Below, piece after piece: positions 34,777-42,940 of a stretch of DNA of 64,000 bases (position 1 is its first letter; each line of letters opens with the position of its first letter). The stretch spans positions 382,435 through 446,434 of the forward strand of contig JBOEGW010000001.1 in NCBI GenBank assembly GCA_050633625.1, written 5' to 3'. Below the pieces are notes generated by a model. The model searched no databases and had not been told where the DNA came from. It saw nothing but the letters and a program-made list of their open reading frames with translations. Position numbers and translations under genes: made by a program. The stretch is from JBOEGW01 sp050633625 (GTDB lineage: Bacteria > Pseudomonadota > Alphaproteobacteria > Rhodobacterales > Rhodobacteraceae).

Positions 34777-34860
34777 CCAGAGGGGAAGGGGGTTTTACCC
34801 CCTCTGGTCGGCCCTTTGGTCCGCCCATTCACCCCCAAGGTATTTCGAAAACAAGGAAGC
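34777..34860 (+). repeat. Composite intergenic element, copy A
   Basis: A 9-bp hairpin, CCAGAGGGG (34777-34785) with CCCCTCTGG (34799-34807), is followed 23 bases later by ACCCCCAAGGTATTTCGAAA and ACAAGGAAGC (34831-34860). It lies in the divergent gap between cobA and cbiD. Confidence 0.5.
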
Positions 34861-34908
34861 GCATCAAGGCCAGTTGCGAGAGGGGCGGTTGCGGGTATAG
34901 TTGGCGCG

Positions 34909-36009
34909 ATGGAAGATTTGCCCACAGAATTGCGCCGCGGTTGGACGACCGGAGCCTGCGCCACCGCTGCCGTGAAGGCGGGCCTGATGGCGTTTTGGGG
35001 CGGGGAGGCTTTGGCGCGCGTTGAGATCACTTTGCCGCGCGGCGAAAAGCATGTGTTTGAGGTGGCGGAGCGGGAGAATGGCGCGGATTTTGTGCGGGTG
35101 TCGATTACCAAGGATGCGGGGGATGACCCGGATGTGACCCATGGCGCTTTGATCCAAGCGACAGTTCGTCAGGCGAAAGAAGGTGTTGTTTTTAAAGCGG
35201 GAAATGGGGTTGGGAGGGTCACCAAACCGGGGTTGCCGATTGCGCCGGGGGAGCCAGCGATTAACCCTGTGCCGCGGCGGATGATGCGATGGGCGGTTTG
35301 GTCGGCGGGGTTTGAGGCGGGTCGCGTTGATCGTCCGCCGCCTGTTGATTTTTTCGCTGAGCCGGAGCCGGAGCTTCCTGCAGGGTTGGGCGTTGAAATT
35401 ACCATCTCGATCCCCGGCGGCGAAGCGCTTGCGGCAAAGACGTGGAATCCGCGCCTTGGGATCAAGGGCGGCTTGAGTGTGCTTGGGACGACCGGAATAG
35501 TGCGCCCGTTTTCTTGCGCCGCATGGATTGCCTCGATCCATCGCGGCATTGACGTTGCGCGCGCGACAGGGCTGCGGCATGTGGCGGGGTGTACCGGGGC
35601 CACGTCGGAGCGCAGCGTGCGAGACCTGTATGATTTGCCGGAAGGGGCGATGCTCGACATGGGGGATTTTGCGGGTGGGGTGCTGAAATACCTGCGCAAT
35701 CACCCAGTTGATCGCGTCACGATTGGTGGTGGGATTGGAAAAATGGCGAAGCTGGCTCAGGGCGCAATGGATTTACATTCTGCCCGCTCTCAGGTGGATT
35801 TTATGGCGCTTTCTCAATGGGTTGACGATGCGCGACTTGAAGGCGCCAACACGGCACTTGAGGCCTATGAGATTGCGGGCGCGCCACTGGCTGAGGCGAT
35901 TGCCAAACGCGCACTTGGCGCGGCGCTGGGGGTTTTGAAGACTGAGGCGATCGCCTTGGATGTGGTGGTCATTGATCGAAAGGGCGCGGTGATCGCGCGG
36001 GCGCGATGA
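34909..36009 (+). CDS. cbiD: Cobalt-precorrin-5B C1-methyltransferase
   Basis: The 366-residue protein has the CbiD N-terminal motif RRGWTTGACATAA and the later TTGIVRPFS and IGGGIGKMAKLAQG segments. It methylates C1 of the corrin ring. CbiD belongs to the anaerobic pathway, but it also substitutes for CobF in many alphaproteobacteria that otherwise use the aerobic route, as probably here with CobK next door. The start at 34909 is taken from the family N terminus; no clear ribosome site is visible. The stop overlaps cobK (ATGA). Confidence 0.9.
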   Translation: MEDLPTELRRGWTTGACATAAVKAGLMAFWGGEALARVEITLPRGEKHVFEVAERENGADFVRVSITKDAGDDPDVTHGALIQATVRQAKEGVVFKAGNGVGRVTKPGLPIAPGEPAINPVPRRMMRWAVWSAGFEAGRVDRPPPVDFFAEPEPELPAGLGVEITISIPGGEALAAKTWNPRLGIKGGLSVLGTTGIVRPFSCAAWIASIHRGIDVARATGLRHVAGCTGATSERSVRDLYDLPEGAMLDMGDFAGGVLKYLRNHPVDRVTIGGGIGKMAKLAQGAMDLHSARSQVDFMALSQWVDDARLEGANTALEAYEIAGAPLAEAIAKRALGAALGVLKTEAIALDVVVIDRKGAVIARAR

Positions 36010-36734
36010 AGGTTTTGGTGCTCGCAGGCACTTCGGAGGCGCGGGCTTTGATCAAAGAGCTTGCGGCCGATCATGAGGTAATCGCTTCGCTCGCCGGGGC
36101 GACGCGGCAGCCGTTACCACTGGGATGCCCGACCCGCATTGGCGGGTTTGGCGGGGCGCTTGAGCAGGAAAACTATATCAAAAACAATGGATTTGACGTT
36201 GTTCTTGATGCAACTCACCCCTTCGCAGCCCGGATTTCTATGCGAACTTTTGAGATCTGTTCTGCCGCCAAAATCCCCTATTTGCAGATCTTGCGGCCCG
36301 GATGGCAAAACGGGCCGGGCGATCAGTGGATTTGGATCGACAAAGAGCAGGAAGCCGCGGCGCATATAGACGAGAATGCCGTGGTGTTTCTGGCCACCGG
36401 ACGGCAGACATTGCAGCATTTTTCGAACCTTTCACCGCGAAAAACCATATGTCGCCAGATTGACCCGCCAGAGGGGGATTTCCCCTTTGAAAATGGTGAA
36501 TACTGCATTGGAACCCCACCGTTTTCCGTTGAGGATGAATTGCACAATTTCAACAAATTGCACATTTCGCACCTTGTCGTGAAGGATGCGGGGGGTGCCC
36601 CCTCGCGGACCAAGCTGGACGCGGCGCGACAGTTGGGAATTCCGGTGGTGTTGATCCGCCGTCCGGCGCAGCCAAACGGGCCGCGCGTGGAAACAGTTGA
36701 GGCGGCGTTGCGCTGGATTGAGGCGCGAGAATGA
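36006..36734 (+). CDS. cobK: Precorrin-6A reductase
   Basis: The 242-residue protein begins with VLVLAGTSEAR, and contains DATHPFAA and a late VVKDAGG segment, all CobK/CbiJ hallmarks. It reduces the corrin macrocycle with NADPH. It overlaps cbiD and the DNA glycosylase gene by 4 bases each (ATGA), forming a tightly coupled unit. Several stretches between residues 50 and 180 are less G/C-rich than the neighbours. Confidence 0.9.
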   Translation: MKVLVLAGTSEARALIKELAADHEVIASLAGATRQPLPLGCPTRIGGFGGALEQENYIKNNGFDVVLDATHPFAARISMRTFEICSAAKIPYLQILRPGWQNGPGDQWIWIDKEQEAAAHIDENAVVFLATGRQTLQHFSNLSPRKTICRQIDPPEGDFPFENGEYCIGTPPFSVEDELHNFNKLHISHLVVKDAGGAPSRTKLDAARQLGIPVVLIRRPAQPNGPRVETVEAALRWIEARE

Positions 36735-37363
36735 GCGTTGGGCGGATCATTGAAACCGATGCGGATGTGGCCGAAGGGGCGGCTTGGTTGGCGGCACAGG
36801 ACGCGCGTTTTGCCACGGCCCTGAGCCGCACGGGGCCGCTGCCTTTGCGCCGCCGAGAGGAAGGGTTTCACCAGCTTTTGTCGGCGATTGTCAGTCAACA
36901 AGTCAGTGTGGCCTCTGCGAAAGCGATCTGGAAACGGCTGGAAGACGCAGGTTTCACCTCGCCGGGCGCGATCCAAGACACCACGGATGAGGCGTTGCGC
37001 GCGGTTGGATTGTCGCGGCAAAAAGCGCGCTATGCCAAAGCCTTAGCACACGCGGAAATCGATTTTGACAGTTTGCGGACGGCCCAGAACGCAGAGATCA
37101 TAGACACTTTAACGGCTGTCACCGGGATTGGCCGCTGGACGGCGGAAATCTATGCGATGTTTTCCTTAGGGCGCGCGGATGTTTTCGCCGCCAATGACCT
37201 TGCATTGCAGGAGGGGGCGCGGATTTTGTTCGCGTTGGAAAAGCGCCCAACGGAAGGGCAAATGCGCAAAATGGCCGAAAACTGGAGCCCTTGGAGAGCG
37301 GTTGCCGCGCGGGCGCTCTGGGCCTATTATCACGTTGAAAAACAAAGAGAAGGTATCCGCTGA
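36731..37363 (+). CDS. DNA-3-methyladenine glycosylase (HhH-GPD, AlkA-like)
   Basis: The 210-residue protein is an HhH-GPD glycosylase. It has the QQVSVASAKAIW helix, the helix-hairpin-helix VTGIGRWTAEIYAMF and the catalytic aspartate in AANDLALQ (residues ~155-160). It excises alkylated bases. It is translationally coupled to cobK upstream and to the esterase downstream (TGATG), an unexpected operon partner for cobalamin synthesis. Confidence 0.9.
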   Translation: MSVGRIIETDADVAEGAAWLAAQDARFATALSRTGPLPLRRREEGFHQLLSAIVSQQVSVASAKAIWKRLEDAGFTSPGAIQDTTDEALRAVGLSRQKARYAKALAHAEIDFDSLRTAQNAEIIDTLTAVTGIGRWTAEIYAMFSLGRADVFAANDLALQEGARILFALEKRPTEGQMRKMAENWSPWRAVAARALWAYYHVEKQREGIR

Positions 37364-38040
37364 TGTCCCGTGAACTGAATTTCAAACGCCGCGCCTCGGT
37401 TTCGGGCAAGACCTCCTCTGTGGTTGTGTTTTTGCATGGCTACGGCGCGGATGGGGCGGACCTTTTGGGGCTGGCGGACCCTTTGAGCCAGTACATGAAG
37501 GACACTGTGTTCATCGCGCCGGATGCGCCGGAAAAATGTGTGAACAACCCAATGGGATTTCAGTGGTTTCCGATCCCCTGGCTTGACGGATCATCGCAGG
37601 AAGCTGCGGACGCGGGCGCCGATCAGGCGCATATGGATATTGATGATTTCCTTGACAAAGTTATGGAAGATGAGGGGGTTACGCCAGATCGTTTGATCGT
37701 TGTTGGCTTCTCTCAAGGGACGATGATGACCCTGCGCGTGATCCCGCAACGCGCCGAGCCGATCGCGGGAATTGTCGGCTTTTCCGGGCGTTTGCTTGAG
37801 CCTGAGAGTTTTCCGCTCATGGTCGTGTCGCAACCCCCTGTGCTGCTTATTCATGGGGACATGGACGACATGGTACCGATTGAACATCTGGGCGAGGCGG
37901 CTGATGTGCTGAGCCAAGCGGAGTTTGAGGTCTATACCCATATTCAGAAGGGGACAGGCCATGGAATCGCCCCCGATGGGTTGACGGTTGCACTCACCTT
38001 TATGGCGCAGCGATTGGGCATTGAGCTGCCAAAACGCTAG
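37363..38040 (+). CDS. Alpha/beta-hydrolase, phospholipase/carboxylesterase family
   Basis: The 225-residue protein has the early FLHGYGADG oxyanion segment and the complete triad pattern of the bacterial carboxylesterase/acyl-protein-thioesterase family: nucleophile in GFSQG, aspartate in HGDMDDMVP and histidine in GTGHGI. The substrate, a short acyl ester, is not visible. The start overlaps the glycosylase stop by one base. Confidence 0.87.
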   Translation: MSRELNFKRRASVSGKTSSVVVFLHGYGADGADLLGLADPLSQYMKDTVFIAPDAPEKCVNNPMGFQWFPIPWLDGSSQEAADAGADQAHMDIDDFLDKVMEDEGVTPDRLIVVGFSQGTMMTLRVIPQRAEPIAGIVGFSGRLLEPESFPLMVVSQPPVLLIHGDMDDMVPIEHLGEAADVLSQAEFEVYTHIQKGTGHGIAPDGLTVALTFMAQRLGIELPKR

Positions 38041-38205
38041 TCCTACGGCTCTATACCCTGTCATTTTGCCTTCACAATCTGTGCTTAAACTCCCCGCAAG
38101 ATGGTGGGGCTTGTCAGGCGCGCACGCCTAGATATAGTCGCAGTTAGATTGACGGGGCGGGGCTCCCGCCCTGACCAGTGGCACAGGGCGAGGGCGTATT
38201 ACCCA

Positions 38206-38790
38206 ATGGACGGCGATTTTAGAACGGCATTTGTCAGAGAACCGGGCAAGACCAGACAGCACCCTGCATTGGTGCTGAATGCGGATTTCAGGCCACTTTC
38301 TTACTACCCTTTATCGCTGTGGCCTTGGCAGGAGGCGGTCAAGGCGGCGTTCTTGGATCGGGTGCATATCGTCGCGGAATATGACGAGGTGGTCCATTCG
38401 CCTTCGATGGAGATCCGAATACCTTCGGTTGTTGTCCTTAAAGATTTCGTCAAACCTCAAAAGCGCGTGGCCTTCACGCGCTTTAATTTATTTCTGAGGG
38501 ACGAATTTTGTTGTCAGTATTGCGGGGCGCGGGGCGATTTGACCTTTGACCATGTGGTGCCGCGCGCCAGCGGTGGGGTGACGAGCTGGGAAAATGTGGT
38601 GGCGGCCTGTTCGCCTTGTAATCTGCGCAAAGGATCGAGACCATTGCACCGCTCTGGTTTGTCGCTGCGCAAACCTCCGCGTCAGCCGGGCAGCGAGGAG
38701 CTGCGCAATATGGGTCGGAAGTTTCCGCCGAACCATCTCCATGAAAGTTGGATGGATTTTCTGTATTGGGACGCGGAGTTGGACGCTTAG
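38206..38790 (+). CDS. HNH endonuclease family protein
   Basis: The 194-residue protein contains an HNH domain with two zinc-binding CxxC pairs (CQYC and CSPC) around the DHVVPRASGG histidine motif. It has the N-terminal region ALVLNADFRPLSYYPLSLWPWQ, typical of a conserved alphaproteobacterial HNH protein often named after HNH endonuclease without known target. The start at 38206 is preferred to a start 105 bases upstream, because the family begins near this residue. It is probably chromosomal housekeeping, not a mobile intron enzyme. Confidence 0.85.
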   Translation: MDGDFRTAFVREPGKTRQHPALVLNADFRPLSYYPLSLWPWQEAVKAAFLDRVHIVAEYDEVVHSPSMEIRIPSVVVLKDFVKPQKRVAFTRFNLFLRDEFCCQYCGARGDLTFDHVVPRASGGVTSWENVVAACSPCNLRKGSRPLHRSGLSLRKPPRQPGSEELRNMGRKFPPNHLHESWMDFLYWDAELDA

Positions 38791-38856
38791 GCCCTAATGG
38801 GTCAATCGCGGGAGCACTGCCCCAGACACCACATAACCCGCGGCCCGCTGCCCCCA

Positions 38857-38920
38857 CACCGCACTCCCCGTGGGGGCGCTGCCCCCACACCCCCGAGGTA
38901 TTTTGAAACCAAAGAAGGGG
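38857..38920 (+). repeat. Composite intergenic element, copy B
   Basis: A perfect hairpin GTGGGGGC-GCT-GCCCCCAC (about 38870-38888) is followed by CCCCGAGGTATTTTGAAA and CCAAAGAAG (38891-38917). It lies between the convergent HNH and methyltransferase genes. Confidence 0.65.
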
Positions 38921-38947
38921 GGCGGGACGGAGAGCGGCTCCCGATGC

Positions 38948-40018
38948 TTAGCGGTTGCGACGCCGGCCACCGCGCCGGCCACCGCGCGCGCCGCCTGATG
39001 ATGTTGCAGCGTTGAAGGCAATCCAATCGCCGCCATGCGGGTCTTTGTTCAACAGGAAGTTCGCGGCCCGGATCGCTTCCATTTCCTTGCCGGGTTTGTG
39101 CTGCATCGAGCCAAGACCAAACAACGTCACGAAATCCTCGTCAGGCATACCTTCGGGCAAGACAATGCCGGCCGCTTCAACGGCGGCTTTCTTTTCGGCG
39201 ATTTTTGACTGCGGTACGGGCAGGGCCAGCGGGTTCATGATGGCGGAGGTCATGCCCGCCGCCGCTGCCATTGGCAAAAAGGCATTGTTGATCCCGTGGC
39301 GATTGGGCAGTCCGAAAGAAATATTCGAGGCGCCGCAGGTCGTATTCACGCCCAGCTCGTCGCGCAGCCGGCGCACAAGGGCGAAGACTTGTTTGCCCGC
39401 CGTGGCCATCGCGCCGATGGGCATCACCAGCGGATCAACAACGATGTCATGGGCGGGGATACCGAAATCTGCTGCTCTTTGGACGATTTTTTTGGCGACC
39501 TCAAAGCGCACGTCCGGGTCTTCGTCGATGCCGGTGTCATCATTGGAGATCGCCACAACAGGCACGTTATACTTCTTGATCAGCGGCAACACGCGCTCAA
39601 GGCGCTCTTCCTCGCCGGTGACCGAATTAACAAGTGGGCGGCCGGTTGCGGCTTCAAGCCCGGCTTCGAGCGCGCCGGGCACCGAGCTGTCGATACAAAG
39701 CGGCACGTCAACAAGCGCTTGGACCCGCGTGATCAGCTCACGCATCAACGGCGGTTCGACGAAATTGTTATCGGCATAGCGCGGGTCTTCGGCCATTTTG
39801 CCGGAAAACACAGCGCCGGAATTTACGTCCAACACAGTGGCCCCGCAGGCCACTTGGGCCACCGCGTCGCGCTCAACAGTGGAGAAATCGCCATTCTCCA
39901 GCTCGACATTGAGTTTCTTGCGCCCCGATGGGTTGATCCGTTCGCCAATGACGCAAAACGGCTCGTCAAAGCCGATGGTGACGGTCTTCGTGGCGCTCTC
40001 AAGTACGGTACGGGTCAT
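38948..40018 (-). CDS. Methyltetrahydrofolate-corrinoid methyltransferase (pterin-binding part of a split methionine synthase)
   Basis: The 356-residue protein is a pterin-binding TIM barrel with VIGERINPSGRKK near the N terminus, NSGAVFSGK, CIDSS and NSVTGEE, as in the MetH methyltetrahydrofolate domain. Rhodobacterales have been shown to use a split MetH whose pterin, B12 and homocysteine parts are separate proteins; this fits the pterin part. The last 15 residues are an Arg/Gly-rich basic tail. An AAAGGACTG site precedes the ATG. It needs cobalamin, whose synthesis genes are 3 kb away. Confidence 0.82.
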   Translation of the reverse strand: MTRTVLESATKTVTIGFDEPFCVIGERINPSGRKKLNVELENGDFSTVERDAVAQVACGATVLDVNSGAVFSGKMAEDPRYADNNFVEPPLMRELITRVQALVDVPLCIDSSVPGALEAGLEAATGRPLVNSVTGEEERLERVLPLIKKYNVPVVAISNDDTGIDEDPDVRFEVAKKIVQRAADFGIPAHDIVVDPLVMPIGAMATAGKQVFALVRRLRDELGVNTTCGASNISFGLPNRHGINNAFLPMAAAAGMTSAIMNPLALPVPQSKIAEKKAAVEAAGIVLPEGMPDEDFVTLFGLGSMQHKPGKEMEAIRAANFLLNKDPHGGDWIAFNAATSSGGARGGRRGGRRRNR

Positions 40019-40021
40019 GTG

Positions 40022-40333
40022 TCAGTCCTTTGTTTCGGGGGCATGCCCACCGTTTTCAATCAGTGTTTTCAGGCGCGCGCTGTCGTATTCCGTTTCAAGT
40101 CGTTTCAGCATGGTTTGGGCGGCGGTCGCGTCATCGCCCTCCACGTCAAGAGGCGCACCCTTGCGCCAGGCTTCGAGGTAGTCTTCCGTGCCTGCCGCGC
40201 CAGATTTCATGGCAGCGCGATCAATCGCTTGTTCAAACCGCTCCGAAAGGGGCGCTTTGACAGCGCGCCGTCCGCGCCCGACCAAGACCTGCGCGGGCAT
40301 ATCGCGCCAATAAACCACTGTGACCTGAGCCAT
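40022..40333 (-). CDS. Virulence-factor domain (PF13769-like) small protein
   Basis: The 103-residue protein begins with VTVVYWRDMPAQV and a basic RGRRAVK segment, as in the conserved alphaproteobacterial family mislabelled virulence factor. It lies 3 bases upstream of the methyltransferase gene on the same strand. This pairing recurs near split methionine-synthase genes in Roseobacter relatives (from memory), so a role in that system, such as B12 reactivation, is possible but unproven. An AAGGACG site precedes the ATG. Confidence 0.72.
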   Translation of the reverse strand: MAQVTVVYWRDMPAQVLVGRGRRAVKAPLSERFEQAIDRAAMKSGAAGTEDYLEAWRKGAPLDVEGDDATAAQTMLKRLETEYDSARLKTLIENGGHAPETKD

Positions 40334-40562
40334 ATTTACGTCCTTTGTTTGCGATCCTAGGGGCCTGTACCGCGCGGGCTGTGCGCAATGCGACCCGTTT
40401 GATGCACCCTGCGACCTCGCGCTGCATATCGCATCCGGTGCGGGCGTGAAACGGGCAGCAGCATGAAAACTTCTCAACATCATCATGGGGGCGTTCACAA
40501 GGCTTGCACGAGGCGGCGTGCAGGACTACCTTGGAGATAACTTAGAAATGGAGGGCGCGACC

Positions 40563-41675
40563 ATGGCGCCCAAGCGTCCCAAAGGTGCGGGCGCGTTCCC
40601 TAAAGCGGTTGAGCCACCCGCGCCTCATAAACCGGATCCAGATAGCCTTTATGCGGCTTTGGATCTGGGAACGAACAGCTGTCGCATGTTGATTGCCCAA
40701 CCGAAGGGCAACCAATTTCATGTGGTGGATAGTTTTTCCAAATCCGTGCAGCTTGGCCATGGGCTGAGCAGCTCTGGGCGGCTCAGTCGCGCCTCGATGG
40801 GGCGCACGGTTCAGGCGCTCAAGATTTGCCAGAGCAAACTTCAAAAACACGAGGTTGCGCGCATGCGCCTTGTGGCCACAGAGGCTTGTCGTCGGGCTGC
40901 CAATGCGCGGGATTTCATGCGGTTCGTGCGCCGGGAAACCGGGCTGAAGCTGGAAATCATCAAACCCGAAGAAGAAGCCCGCCTCGCTGTGATTTCCTGT
41001 GCGCCACTCGTTGCGCGCAAGACGGAACAATTGTTGGTGGTGGATATTGGCGGCGGCTCCACCGAGCTTGTGTGGATTGATGTGTCAGGGGTGCCTCAAG
41101 ACCAGCGTCAACAAGCGATCATGCGGTTGCGCACCGGATTTGAAGGCGATCCTGGCCCGTTTCCTGCGGCGCGTGTTGTCGATTGGATTTCGGTGCCCCT
41201 TGGGGTGGCAACCCTGCGCGAACAGTTTGATGATGTTGCTGATGATGCGGCGCGTTTTGCCTTGATGTCGTGGTTCTTTGAGGAGCAATTGGGGGATTTC
41301 TCGCCCTTCCATCAAGAGCAGGCGCGCGATGGGTTTCAGATCATTGGCACGTCAGGCACCGTCACCACAGTGGCGGCAACGCATCTTGGCCTCAAGCGCT
41401 ATGACCGCAACAAAGTGGACGGGCTGCGCATGAGTTCGGACCAGATCGACAAGGTGATCCGGGGCTACTTACTGGCCGGGCCAGACGGGCGGCGCGCGGA
41501 TCCGCGCATTGGCAAGGACCGGCAAGCGCTGATCATGTCAGGCGCTGCGATCTTGCAAGCCTTGTTGCGGATTTGGCCGACGGATCGGTTGTCGGTTGCC
41601 GACAGGGGGCTGCGCGAGGGGCTGCTGTATCAACAGATGTCCTCGGACGGGGTGCTGGAAGGCGGGCCGTATTGA
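40563..41675 (+). CDS. Ppx/GppA phosphatase family protein
   Basis: The 370-residue protein has the ASKHA-fold phosphate loops: ALDLGTNSCR near residue 33, VVDIGGGSTEL and GTSGTVTT. These enzymes hydrolyse polyphosphate or (p)ppGpp 5' phosphates. The single-fold length without a long C-terminal domain is usual in alphaproteobacteria. The start at 40563 is chosen because GGAGG lies 9 bases upstream; an ATG 15 bases further up overlaps that site. The N-terminal 30 residues are Pro/Lys-rich. Confidence 0.88.
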   Translation: MAPKRPKGAGAFPKAVEPPAPHKPDPDSLYAALDLGTNSCRMLIAQPKGNQFHVVDSFSKSVQLGHGLSSSGRLSRASMGRTVQALKICQSKLQKHEVARMRLVATEACRRAANARDFMRFVRRETGLKLEIIKPEEEARLAVISCAPLVARKTEQLLVVDIGGGSTELVWIDVSGVPQDQRQQAIMRLRTGFEGDPGPFPAARVVDWISVPLGVATLREQFDDVADDAARFALMSWFFEEQLGDFSPFHQEQARDGFQIIGTSGTVTTVAATHLGLKRYDRNKVDGLRMSSDQIDKVIRGYLLAGPDGRRADPRIGKDRQALIMSGAAILQALLRIWPTDRLSVADRGLREGLLYQQMSSDGVLEGGPY

Positions 41676-41683
41676 GCGCGTAA

Positions 41684-41890
41684 TTATACGTCCAAGCCGC
41701 CCAAATCATGCCCGCCGATCAGAGTTGTGAGCCGCGTGCCGCGATCAGTCTTGCGAATGTCATAGCCGTATCCTTTGAGGCGGAAGCGCCATTCGCGATC
41801 AGACAGGCAGTGACGGCGTTCGTTGCGCGCAAAGTCGAGGGCGTCGGCGGCGGCGCTGAGGCCGGAAGCTGTGATGTGCATTGTACTCAT
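41684..41890 (-). CDS. Small hypothetical protein (68 residues)
   Basis: I do not recognise the family. The 68-residue reading frame encodes a mixed-charge protein with a central CLSDREWRFRLKGYGYD segment and an ordered-looking C terminus; it has no signal or membrane helix. It fills the gap between ppx and rlmE on the opposite strand. A weak GGA lies just before the ATG. Acceptance rests on the codon pattern and compact fit only. Confidence 0.5.
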   Translation of the reverse strand: MSTMHITASGLSAAADALDFARNERRHCLSDREWRFRLKGYGYDIRKTDRGTRLTTLIGGHDLGGLDV

Positions 41891-42062
41891 TCCATATACA
41901 ATTGTTTCGATGGTTAAGATTGTTCACGGAATCGAGACAATACCTTTACCAAAATGTGGCGCGAAAAAGGTTTTTTGCCCTGTTTGGCCGCGAACCACCG
42001 CCAAGGCCGCCGTTGCGAAACCCCGCGCACGGGTCTATGTGCAAGGCAAGGAGACCAGGATC

Positions 42063-42776
42063 GTGGCGAAAAAGACGACAAAAAACACTTCGGGGCGCGG
42101 TGAGCGCGATTTGCGCGTGCGCGTGAAATCCGCGCGCGGGCGCAAAATGTCCTCGACGCTCTGGCTCGAACGTCAGCTCAACGACCCCTATGTGAAACGT
42201 GCCAAGGCCGAAGGGTTTCGCGGGCGGGCCGCATATAAGATTCTTGAGTTGGACGAAAAGTACCGTTTTTTGGTGCCCGGTGCGCGGGTTGTTGACCTTG
42301 GTTGTGCGCCCGGTGGCTGGTGTCAGGTTGCTGTTGAGCGCGTCAATGCGCTTGGCGAAAAGAAGGGCAAAAAGGTCGGCTATGTGCTTGGCGTCGATTT
42401 GCAGGAGCTTGAGCCATTGGCCGGGGCGGAGATGCATACCCTCGATTTCATGGAGGACGGCGCGGATGATCAGGTCAAAACATGGCTTGGTGGGAAGGCT
42501 GATGTTGTGATGTCGGATATGGCGGCGGCGTCTTCTGGGCATAAACAAACGGACCACCTCAGGATTATTTCGCTGTGCGAAGCAGCTGCCTATTTTGCTT
42601 TTGATGTGCTGGATGAGGGCGGCACTTTTGTGGCCAAAGTCTTGGCAGGCGGGGCAGAGGGCGATTTGCAGAAATTGCTGAAACAGAAATTCAATAAGGT
42701 CGTGAATGTAAAGCCGCCCGCGAGCCGCTCCAACAGTTCGGAGAAATTCGTGGTGGCAACTGGGTTTCGCGGCTAA
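42063..42776 (+). CDS. rlmE: 23S rRNA (uridine-2'-O)-methyltransferase
   Basis: The 237-residue protein has the FtsJ/RrmJ SAM site VVDLGCAPGGWCQVA, the catalytic lysine segment AYKILELDEK, the aspartate in VMSDMA and the second lysine in FVAKVL. It methylates the 2'-oxygen of U2552 in 23S rRNA. A GTG start at 42063 follows AAGGAGACCAGGA; upstream in-frame ATGs extend into an A/T-rich promoter-like region. The N-terminal 30 residues are basic, as expected for RNA binding. Confidence 0.93.
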   Translation: MAKKTTKNTSGRGERDLRVRVKSARGRKMSSTLWLERQLNDPYVKRAKAEGFRGRAAYKILELDEKYRFLVPGARVVDLGCAPGGWCQVAVERVNALGEKKGKKVGYVLGVDLQELEPLAGAEMHTLDFMEDGADDQVKTWLGGKADVVMSDMAAASSGHKQTDHLRIISLCEAAAYFAFDVLDEGGTFVAKVLAGGAEGDLQKLLKQKFNKVVNVKPPASRSNSSEKFVVATGFRG

Positions 42777-42822
42777 ATTATTCGCAAATACAACCAAAAG
42801 GTGATGTTTTTTGCATCGTAAT

Positions 42823-42841
42823 TGTTTCCGATTTCGAAACA
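42823..42841. promoter_or_regulatory. TGTTTC-N7-GAAACA palindrome upstream of the di-haem peroxidase gene
   Basis: Perfect 6-bp arms TGTTTC (42823-42828) and GAAACA (42836-42841) lie in an A/T-rich stretch 99 bases before the peroxidase start. Their size and symmetry fit a dimeric transcription factor; the factor is not known. Confidence 0.45.
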
Positions 42842-42940
42842 GTTTGTGGAAAGTATTGAAACAAAAGAAAATTCATGTGTATGTAGCCCCATCTTTCTTA
42901 CCCTAGCGTGAGTCTAGGTCTTTTTATTTGGGTATTTAAT

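Noticed and set aside
34746..34908. Possible cobalamin riboswitch between cobA and cbiD
   Set aside because: None of the conserved B12-box or AdoCbl core sequences are visible. The hairpin there fits the dispersed intergenic element.
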